DNA from: Salegentibacter sediminis
GTDB taxonomy: Bacteria > Bacteroidota > Bacteroidia > Flavobacteriales > Flavobacteriaceae
Assembly (NCBI RefSeq): GCF_002078605.1
Contig: NZ_MSJR01000002.1
Coordinates: forward strand, 1-64,000
Reading direction: 5' to 3'
DNA: 64,000 nucleotides
Shown: one piece after another, positions 1-10,500 of the stretch
Numbering within the stretch: the stretch's first letter is position 1
How the letters are laid out: each line of letters begins with the position of its first letter
Notes under the pieces: generated by a model
Database searches by the model: none
What the model saw: only the letters and a program-made list of their open reading frames with translations
Told to the model about the DNA's origin: nothing
Translations under genes and position numbers: made by a program

Positions 1-1420
1 TTGAATCTATTACTAAATCAGCCGGAGCTGTAATAGTTGGAATCTCATTATCCTCAACGGTAATGACCTGTGTTGCTTCAGCGGTATTTCCTGCATTATC
101 GGTAACCGTCCAGGTTACTGTAGTTTCCCCTAAAGGAAAAGTAGCCGGAGCATCATTTTCTACAGAAGCAACTCCGCAATTGTCACTTGTAGTAGAGTTT
201 CCAAGGCTTACATTGGTAGCATCACAGCTTCCAGGATCTGAATCTATAACTAAATCAGCCGGAGCTGTAATTGTTGGTGCCTCATTATCTTCAACTGTAA
301 TTTTTTGAGTGGCAGTAGCAGTATTTCCTGTATCATCGGTGACCGTCCAGGTTACCGCGGTTTCTCCTAATGGAAAAGTAGCCGGCGCATCATTTTCTAC
401 AGAAGCAACTCCGCAATTGTCACTTGTCGTGGAATTGCCAAGGCTTACATTAATAGCGTCACAGCTTCCTGTATCTGAATCTATAACTAAATCAGCCGGA
501 GCTGTAATTGTTGGTGCCTCATTATCTTCAACTGTAATTTTTTGAGTGGCAGTAGCAGTATTTCCTGTATCATCGGTGACCGTCCAGGTTACAGTGGTTT
601 CTCCTAATGGAAAAGTAGCGGGAGCATCATTTTCTATCGAAGCAACTCCGCAATTATCAGTTGTAGTAGAGCTTCCAAGGCTTACATTAGTAGCATCACA
701 GCTTCCAGGATTTGAATCTATAACTAAATCAGCCGGAGCGGTGATTGTCGGATTTTCGTTGTCTTGAACAATTACGTTAATAGATTCTGTAACCGAGTTA
801 TTTGCCGCATCGGTCACGGTGTAAGTAATCGTTGTAGTCCCAATGTTGAATGTTTTTGTACCTACCTGCCCGTTTCCACTTCCGGTGGTAACCCCGGTTA
901 ATTTCCAATTTAAACTTACGCCAGAACAATTGTCGCTGAAAGTAGCGTTAGGAATAGCAATAGAAGCAGAACATTGGCCTGCATCTGTGGTGTCAGAAAT
1001 TTCATTTCCGAGGGTGATTTTTGGATTCTCATTGTCTGAAATAATTACTAACTGGGTATCGGTAGCGGTATTTCCAGAATCATCGGTGACGGTCCAGGTA
1101 ACCGTGGTTTGACCTACTGGAAATTCGTTCGGTGCATTATTGGTGACACTACCACCTGATCCTCCAAGGCTTGGAGTACCTAAACTGATATTTGCTTTTA
1201 AAGAATAGCACTCACCGGAATCATTAACCTCATTGACGTCTTCAGGTGCAGTAATTGTAGGTTCATATAAATAGAAGCCTACGAAATAGGGGGTTAGCTC
1301 TCCTGAACTAATATTTATATTTTTCACAGGAAAGTCTGCAGCCAACAGAAAACTGCAGCTGAATAAAGTAAGGAGGAGACTGATTGAAAAAGATTTCAAC
1401 CGGAGAGTAATTTTACCCAT
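1..1420 (-). CDS. HYR-repeat surface protein (C-terminus beyond window)
   Basis: The reading frame is open from ATG at 1420 to the left edge, so only the N-terminal 473 codons are visible. It begins MGKITLRLKSFSISLLLTLF, a clear signal peptide. After that come successive domains of about 79 residues carrying the HYR (hyalin) signatures DNE(N/A)PTITAPADL and TTVTWTVTDDTGNTA, each with a conserved Cys pair around SCDA and DNCGVAS. HYR modules are Ig-like adhesive domains of secreted or surface proteins. The repeats toward the left edge are almost identical in DNA. The next gene upstream is another giant surface protein, 165 bp away on the same strand. A T9SS sorting domain would be expected past the left edge but cannot be seen. 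Exact ligand unknown. Confidence 0.9.
   Translation of the reverse strand, partial: MGKITLRLKSFSISLLLTLFSCSFLLAADFPVKNINISSGELTPYFVGFYLYEPTITAPEDVNEVNDSGECYSLKANISLGTPSLGGSGGSVTNNAPNEFPVGQTTVTWTVTDDSGNTATDTQLVIISDNENPKITLGNEISDTTDAGQCSASIAIPNATFSDNCSGVSLNWKLTGVTTGSGNGQVGTKTFNIGTTTITYTVTDAANNSVTESINVIVQDNENPTITAPADLVIDSNPGSCDATNVSLGSSTTTDNCGVASIENDAPATFPLGETTVTWTVTDDTGNTATATQKITVEDNEAPTITAPADLVIDSDTGSCDAINVSLGNSTTSDNCGVASVENDAPATFPLGETAVTWTVTDDTGNTATATQKITVEDNEAPTITAPADLVIDSDPGSCDATNVSLGNSTTSDNCGVASVENDAPATFPLGETTVTWTVTDNAGNTAEATQVITVEDNEIPTITAPADLVIDS
3..713 (-). repeat. 237-bp tandem repeats encoding HYR modules
   Basis: The motif gaatctat(a/t)actaaatcag recurs at 3, 240, 477 and 714, giving an exact period of 237 bp (79 codons). 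The units at 240-476 and 477-713 differ at only a few positions. The period keeps the frame, so copy number can change without disrupting the gene. Confidence 0.9.
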
Positions 1421-1585
1421 AGGCATTCTTCGTTAAAGAAAGAGTAAAATTACATATAAAAAGTTAAGTCCTACAAATTTTATAGCCTAAATTTTATATT
1501 TAAAGGCTTAAAAATCAGATAAAAGGCCTGATTAGGGATTAAAATTATTTTATTCGTAGGAATTATCTTTCAAAATAAATATTAA

Positions 1586-4500
1586 TTACTTCATCAGGAA
1601 CTTGATATTTTTCACTCCTGAGGGAGTAAGCAGTTTTACAATGTATACGCTGGAGCCTATTGGCCTGATATCCAAAATGATTTCTTTGGCCTGAGGTATT
1701 TCTTTAAAATCCTGGATTCGCTTACCAACCAGATCAAAGATCATTACTTCATTAATTTTTATAAGATCAGGGTTCATAATTATCAATTCTCTGTTGTCAT
1801 GATGGTAACGTATTTGGATATTGGTTAATTCTGCCTCCGGATTTGGTTCCTCAGGAATAATTTGATCAGGTTCTTTATGGAACACAATCTCAAAGCGGTC
1901 TAGTATTTCTCCGACTTCTGAAACTCCTTTATAATCAGCTTTTCTTAAATCGTGAATGCTGTCATTCATATTATCTTTCAAATATACCGGTTTATCAGCC
2001 GGCCAGTTTTCCAGGGTATCGATTTTAAATGTAAATTCTGATTGTCCTTTAATTCTTACTCCCAGCGGTAACACCTGGTCTTCATTAAAGTCGGGCACTG
2101 CCTGGATTACGTATTTATCTTCATCGATCATCCAAAACATATCTTCTACGCTGTTATCTCTTAAGAGTGCATCGTAACCCCAATCAAAACCATTAGTAGT
2201 TGTTGGAATTGCAGCCGCTAGGATCTGCCTGTGATACCCTGTAGGAGATCTGAAATTAAGCCTTATACGAGGCGGCTCTTCTTGCTGTTGTTTAGAAGTT
2301 TTTTCACGATTTTCGTGACTCAGAAATATAGAGGTGCCACTTCCTGTTTCTCTTTTATATACCCGTTGACTATTTTTAAATTTTATATCCCCGCCCAGGG
2401 CTCCAGTGGTATTTATCATAAATCCCTGGCCTACTGGAATATATTGTCCCGGTAATTTTTTGCCTGTACCTCCTTCTTCATTTATTCGGTCATCATTAGA
2501 AAATGCAGGAGTAGCTCCTGTTTTGGTTAAATAAGCATAACCTCCAATATACTCTGCCAGGATATGATCTACCTCGATAAAATGATCCCAGAAATATATA
2601 GTGCCATCGAAAACACCATTTCCTCCACCATTGTCATCAATAAACTGATGCCCATCAATTGCTGAGGGATAAGGGTTGCCGATAAGATAATTCTGTCCAG
2701 TAGCTATCGGTAACTCAAAATCTCCGTTATGAGGTTTACCTTTGAAAACATAGTTCTGATCGGCAGTAATGGAAGCCGTGCCATCGGAACCTTTCATAGT
2801 ATAGCCTTCCCCGGTTTTTAATAAACCCTCGGCTTCTACGTGATCCCATTCTGCATAAAGATTAGCAGTTGCAGGCGAGAAGCCCCAGATCCAGTAAGTG
2901 CTAATGGTGATAGGGTTAGATTTACCTCCATCAGCTGCCCAATAGGCCCCCTGAAAATTGATTGTTTGAGGATTAGAGGCTGTAGTACCATCCCACAAAA
3001 TATCTCCCACCGTATAGCCGGAATTATTTGCAGCATCCTGGATACTCACCGGTGATGACCAGTAATTATAAACAAAGCTGTTTCGTTTTCCTTGTTGATC
3101 GCGTTCCAGCCAGCCTGCACTTTCCTCTGCTAAGATGCTTCCGGAATCCTGCAGTAATTGTGATTCACCTACCAGATCTATGTTCCCATTAAGCAAGAGA
3201 TAATGGGTAACTCTTAACATTTGCCCAGGATTATACTCATCCTGAGTTCCTGATCGGGTTATGTTTAATAATTTGCCTGCAGTTTCAGATTTCAGGCCTA
3301 ATACTGTGATGTCTCTATCTCCTGAATCTATATTATGATTTATTCGGGCTATGTTCCAGTCTATTGGAGTTGTCCCATTAATTCCATAACTATTAGGTGC
3401 ATCCCAAACTGCAGGACGCAGCCAGGTATCAACTTCAGCCCAAATTTTTCCGTCAATAGCCGAAATATAAGGCAATGGTGCCGTATTTTCCTGGTTGGTT
3501 GTCATATTATGCAACCTACCGGGAATTTTATTGATTGCTAGATCCGGGGTTTCCCCATTTTGAGGCATTAAAGCAGCAGCAAAATTAACTCCCCATGGAG
3601 CACCTAAACCTGAAGGATCGGGTGCTTCAGAAATTAGTCTGTAATAGCCTGCTAAATCCCCCGCAGTTTGATCGTAAAATGGATCTTCTTGCCAATCCAG
3701 GTTATTTCCATTAAGGGTGTTGTAACTTCCGGCTACAGTTCTGTTAGGTATAATTTCTCCTTCTAAGGGTGTTATTACTGTTCCTGTGCCATCCAATTTC
3801 AATCTTTGATTCATCATGAAGCGAATTTCTTTCTGGGAAGGCGCATTATTCCAGATCCGAAGTTCTTCTATCCAACCTGAAAAATGGTTTGAAGTTGCTT
3901 TGGTATTGGCATTATATCTTGCTCCTATACTCGTATTATTAATACCTGAACCAGTAACCGTGATATTTCCCGATGGAATTCCATCAACCCAGAGATCCCC
4001 ATTATTGGCAACGGCTATATGATACCATCGGGTATTCTTTTGAATACCTGCAGGTAGATTTTCCATTCTTATCTCAAAACCTGAGCTGCTAAAAATAACA
4101 CCATTGGAGGCATCTGTAGTGCCAGAGCCATCTTCAAGAGGCCTGTCGAATGGACGTATCCAGGCTTCAATGAAATGGTTGCCATTATAATTATTTCCAA
4201 GATCCACATAATCATCGATTCCATCGAAATCGAGGGTGGTACAGGCAAGAATTGGTAATTCTACAGGGGTGTGAATAGGTGGGCACCCGGTATTTTCAAT
4301 TATCTCACCATTCTCATCTTTAATTGTTGGGGTTAGTTCCCAGCTAATGGTGTAGTCCCCAAAATTTTCCGCTTCAAAAATTATATTAGGATTATTGACA
4401 GGATCTAATTCACTTTCAGAGTCCTGATTGGTTAAAATATACTCTTCAGGTCCTTCAATAACCCAGGCGCCAATATAACCATCAATTGTAGGGTAGTCGG

Positions 4501-7500
4501 TAACTGGAATCTCGCCCTGGAAATCTCCGGTCGTTGTGGCATTCAATTTAGCGGTATAATTTCCGCAGGGTCCGGTTATAGCTTCAACTTCTGTGGTATA
4601 CTGATCAAAAACAAAAACCCTGATGGTTTCTGAGTTATCTAAACTCTCACAGGCATTCCCGTTACTGTCCAGTAGAATGGCAGTTTTAACTTCAAAATCG
4701 TTCCAACCGATTTTGCGGGGTACAAATGTGACCACTTTTTCGTTATCCTGGCCTATTTGTTCTAACACATTTTCAGAGTCGTTTATATCTTCATCATAGA
4801 ACCATTGCAGTAATACATCCTGGGGCCCCTCTGGCACTTTGATATTATCTACGGCCCAAATATCACCATTTCTTTCTCCCCTGAATTCAAATCGAATTTT
4901 CAGGCCTGTTTCACCGAGATAGCTGCCTAAATCAAAAGTCATATTATTTACACCTGGTGTTCCGTCTGCAAAGCCTTCATAATAGCCACTGCTTGCAGGT
5001 CCGGTGATTTTATACAATTCTTTGTATTCAGTACCATTCTTTAATAAAACCACTCTTATAGTAGCGTTGGCGGTAAGGTTAAATGCTTGATCAAAAGTTA
5101 AAACAGCCTCATCCATACCTGTAAGATTAAAGGTGGGAGTGTCCATATTAGAATCATAGGTACTTTGTGCTATAGCAAAATGCTCATTGGTTTTTCCATC
5201 GCTAAGAGGGTTCCACCACATTCCTGTGATTTCATTGGTATTAATGTCTGCAGTTTCAAATTTCCATTTAGGTTGTGTTTTGTGCCAGTGAATGGGGTTG
5301 CCGGAGTCTGCATTTGCATTATAATCAATTTCATTCCCATCAGGATCAGTGAAATTCCAACCCTTATTCTTTATACCGGCATCGGTAAAATCTCCACCCT
5401 CAAACTTTCCAAACTCTTCTCCATAACCTGTTTCAGAGCTAAGCTGAATTTCACTGCCAAAACACAGAACTTCAGGATCTACCTCTACAGGGGACGGCTT
5501 AATATTTGAAGGGATTACACTAACTATTGCTGTAGCAGAATACACTTTATTATCACAAGCTCCATTGGTGATTACGGCCCTGAAAACTGTAGAAACATTA
5601 TTTACATACATTTCAATGTCGGTTCCTTCAAGCTTATTAGTAGTGTTATTTATAGGGGTCCACTGGGTGCTATTCGAATTTCGGTATTCCCACTCAACAA
5701 TTTCTCCTTCATGACCCGATAAGATAAGGTCTTCAGCATAACCCGAAACGGCATTTTCACAGGTCATAAAGATACGCCCTGAAGAAAATTTTAGTTCTCC
5801 CCCTAGAGGAAGTGCATCTATAGTAATTTCAGAGGTTTCTATAGCATCTACACAAGCACCATCCCCTTCGACTGTGTAGGTAATTGTATGATTTCCAATA
5901 ATTCCACTATCATTAATCGTCCAGGTAATTTCCCCGGTTTCTGGATTCAGGCGGTTTCCTAAGGTAGTACTGCTGAAGCTGCCACCCGTTTGAAAACCTT
6001 CTTTAACAGTGGCTGAAGTTTGGGAAATACAGTAATCGGTTTGAGTATATTCAAAAGCCGCTTTTGGTTGTTTTGAAATGTTAATAGTGAATTCATGCGA
6101 TACCTCTCCACAGGAATCTTCGTTTTCCCCTGTAAGATCCACGGTATTGATTATGGTAAAGCTACCTGCATCGCTATTTGCCAGGTCGATATCACCCGTA
6201 GCGGAATCTAAAACTAAATTAGCTTCTGTTGGAGTAGCGGCATAAGTAAATTCGCCAATACTGCCGTTTTGACTTAAAACTGGAGAAATTGTGGTGGCCA
6301 TTTCCGGATCTGAACAAAATTCTGTGGCAGCATAAGTGAAATCAGGAATAGGTTTCTCGTTAATGGTAATGGTGAATTCTGCAGTAACCGGTTGACATCC
6401 ATCTTCATTTGTACCTGAATAATCTACAGTTCGGGTGATTATGTAGGTGCCGGCAGCACTGGTGCTGAGGTCAATTGCGCCTGTATCAGGGTCTAATTCA
6501 AGCCCGTTATTATCAACAACAAAACTGTCAAATTCGTCGTGTCCTTCATCAAAGGAAATAACCGGATCAGTATTTAAGGTATTATCCCTGGTATCTTTGC
6601 AATACACCTCTGTATCGTAGGAGAAATCGGCTATAGGTTTTTCACCAATGGTCACAGTAAACTCTTTTTTTGCCTCGGTACAACCGGCCTCTTCGGAATT
6701 GATGGTATAAGTATATGTTAGGATATAAACACCGGGGCTTGTGCCATTTGGCGTAAATTCACCGGTAGTGCTATTTAGGCTTAAATCATTCTTGTTTACT
6801 GAAAATTCTCCAGTCCCACTATTAAGGTAATCTCCGGCTGTATATGGTAGATAGCTGGTTTCATCGGTTTCGCAGAACTCACCAGATGTTGCTGAATTAT
6901 CGGTGGCGATATAACTGAATTCCGTAATTACCGGTTGAGGTATTATGGTGATTTCCCTGGTATCAACCGCCTCAGCACAAATCTGATCTTCACCAACCTC
7001 CAGAATAGCTGTTAAGGTGAATTCTATAGTTTCACCAATATCATCGGGATGAGGTTCGTAGGAGGCACCGTTTAAACTAGTAGCATTTGATATTACTCCC
7101 AGTCCATTCGACGTCCAGATGAGAGAAGTATGATTGGAAGCGGTGGCTCCATTACCAACATCAATGACAGTGGTTGTGCTGCATACTTCAAAATTGTTTC
7201 CTGCTTCAACAACAGGTGGTTCGTTAACACTGAGAACTGCGACACCAGAAGTGATGGTGGAACAGGAATATCCTGCCGGGCCTTCGATAAAGACGCTGTA
7301 TTCTGCAGCATCAGAGAGCTCCACGCTGGTTAGATTTAAAGTTGCATTGGTTGCACCTGAAATCTCTACTCCATCTTTTAACCATTGATACTGGACTTCT
7401 CCGCCTGTCGCAGATGCAGCTATAACGAATTCTACATCATCCCCAAGGCATACTACCTCGTCTTGGGGTGGGGTTTCAATTGTTATATTTTCATCTACAG

Positions 7501-10500
7501 TAAGGGTAACCAGATTTGAAGCCACACTGGCACATGGCCCTGCCCCGGAGACCTCCACATAATAAGTGCCGCTATTTGTTGAATTTGCTGAAGAAAATTC
7601 AAGGATTTCAGAGGTAGCACCTGGGACCTCAGTTCCGTCCTCAAAGTACCATTGATAGGAGAGGCCATCTCCTGTAGCTGAAACCTCAAAACTAACGTCT
7701 TCTCCCGAACAGGTCCCAATATCAAATGGCTGGGAGTTAATGCTAACCTCTTTAAATATCTCAATTTCCACCGTTGTGGTAACGGCTTCACAAGCTTCTG
7801 TGGCAGGAATGGTATAGGTGACCGTATGCACCCCGGCAGTACTTTCAGAAGGAATAATATTACCTTGAGAATCAATTTCCAAACCTGAAGTCCCGCTAAA
7901 ACTACCGGTATCATATGCTCCAACGGTTTCACTGAAAACCGGTGTTTGTGGGCTTGAATCAGATGTACAGAAAGGGGCATTTTCATAATTTATTGTTGCT
8001 CCTGGAACTGCGGTTATAATGACCGTTGTTTCTGAAATTTCAGATTCACATCCTCCTGAAGCAGGTATAGTATAAGTTATTGTATATTCTCCGGGATCAC
8101 TACCGGAAGGAGTAATGTCTCCTGTCGTTCCATCGATGCTAAGCCCGTCAGGGGTAGAGGTGAAACTTCCTCCTTCAAAGGCACCCACTTTATTAGTGAA
8201 TTCAACGGCTTTTTGTCCGGTGGTAGATGCACAGTATGGACCTGGATAAGATATGGTGACAGAAGGTATTTCTGTGATGGTTATTTCGGTTTGGGTAGTG
8301 ACCTCGTCGCATCCGTCACCCGCTGTGTCAAGAGTATATGTTATAATGTAAGTTCCCGGATTACTATTTGCTGGAGTAATTAGTCCGGATTCTGAATCAA
8401 TACTTAAGCCCGACGGAGCAGAAAAAATGCCCCCGGTAACTAAGCCGGTTCCTGAAAGCGTCGCCTGATAAGTATTTGTATCAGCTTCACAGATTTCGTT
8501 GGCTGTATAGGATATTTCAGGTTCAGGTTTTTCAGTAATAGTGATATCTGTGGTGGTTTCAACAAGCTCACAGCCTTCTGAAGCAGCAAGCGTGTAGGTT
8601 ACCGTATAATCTCCTGCTGTGGAATTTGTCGGATCGATTTGGCCTGTTTCAGGGTTAATATCCAATCCCGAAGTAGAAGTAAATGTTCCGCCCTGGTAAT
8701 TTCCACCTCCTGTAAGCGTTACATCGCCCGAAGCTACTGTTGAGCAAAATGGGCTTTCAGCATAGCTAATCTCCGGACTTGGTAATTCGGTAATGCTAAC
8801 TTCGGTAGTCGCAATTTCTGATTCACAGCCTCCTGAAGACGGAATGGTATAGGTTACAGTATAGGTGCCGGGATCAACTTCTGCTGGAATAAAAACACCG
8901 GTTTCATCATCGATATAATTGCCTAGGTCTCCTGTTGCTGTAAAACTGCCATTCTGGTATGAATGTTCCCCTTGCAGGTTGGGCTGATCAATAGTATTCG
9001 TTCCCGAATTGCAATAAGGCCCGGAATAGGAAATTGTAGCTGTTGGAATAGGTGTAACTTCAATTTCGATTGAATCGTTAAGCGTAGCTGGACAACCAGG
9101 ATCTCCGTCTGTATATTCTGATGAGACCAGGACAATGCTAGTGTTTTCGGTTAAAGTTCCTGTGGAAAGTGTTGTTGAAGCAGTGGTGCCGTCACCATTG
9201 CCAAGTTCTACCGTACTATTTACTCCTCCAAGACTGTAGGTTACTGTGGTATTTGGTGTGCCGCTAATGGAAAATTCGGTTTCAGTCCCGGTGCATATGG
9301 CTTCACTTGGGCCAATGATTTGTGCAGTGGGGTCGTCACGGAAATATAAGGTAACAGCATCTTCTCCTGCGTCACAAGCTCCGTTTGGCTTTTCGGTAAT
9401 TATAGTGATGGTGACAGAGCCGTTAGCTAAATCAGTACCAGAAGGGGTGTAATTAAATGATAAATCACTAATAGCACCAGAAGGAAAGTTAATATTTACG
9501 CCTGAAGAAGAACTAAGACTGGAAACCTTTAATTTCTTTCCACCAAAGTTTAATTGGGCATCCAGAGATACAGGATCATTGGTACTGCATAGAGTTAAAT
9601 CTTCTCCAAGATCTACAAATACATAATCGCTTATGGCAATGGCATTTGCATCATTTAGATTAGCTGGAGTCTCTCTTCTTGTACTATTACCACAAATATT
9701 AAAAGCCTCCACACCTATTACCACAGGATTGGAATATTGTGCTGAGGCACTAACATTCACCGTAATTGAATTGGTGTTTTTTTCTCCGGTTATATCCCAA
9801 CCAGAAGGTAAAAACCATTCATAACCTAATGCATTTGGATCATTCGGAACACTTAAACTAAGTGTAGCGGGTGGACATATCAAGTAAGAGGTTGAGGTGA
9901 TCGCACCGGGCTGTGCCGGAACACCATCGGTTACAACAATTTCAAATTCTTTGGCAGTACTTGCCCCACAATTATTAACTGCCTGAACGGAGAGATCCAG
10001 GGTTCCTGCAGAGGTGGCTGTGTATACTAATTCAGGTTCGGTGGTTGTTTGAGTTGTACTATCAGGCAATGTCCAAATATAAGAAGTAGCTGTTGGTACC
10101 GGAGCAATAGTGTAGGTGCCGGCTGTTCCCAAACACACTTTATTGTCTTCCCCATCTCCGGAATTAGGATAGGTGATGGCTCCGGGCATCGCGGGTGCCG
10201 GGTCTTCAATATTTAGCGTTTCTGTGTCTGCGGTACTGTCCCCACAGGAATTGCTTGCAAAAACTGAAAGCGTTCCCCCGTTAGTGCCGGGAAGCACATT
10301 AACCGAAGTTGTTCCGGCAGCTACAGTTACAATATTCGAGTTGGTGTTATTTACATTCCATCCTGAAGGAAACTCCCAGGTATATTCTTCAGCAAAATCG
10401 ATTTCGGAAATAGTGTAAATTTCTTCGGTGCCGGTACAGGCATTTAATACTCCTGAAATTTCAGGTTGGGCGGGAATACCTGGTTTAACTTCAACAGAAA

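Noticed and set aside
63-1112. Four plus-strand ORFs of 73-89 codons
   Set aside because: They are opposite-strand shadows of the HYR-repeat gene. Their similarity to one another only mirrors the 237-bp repeats.
7495-7986. Minus-strand ORF of 163 codons in another frame
   Set aside because: It lies inside the giant adhesin gene, has no start context, and is skewed in composition (Leu/Pro-rich), as expected of a shifted frame in repeat DNA.
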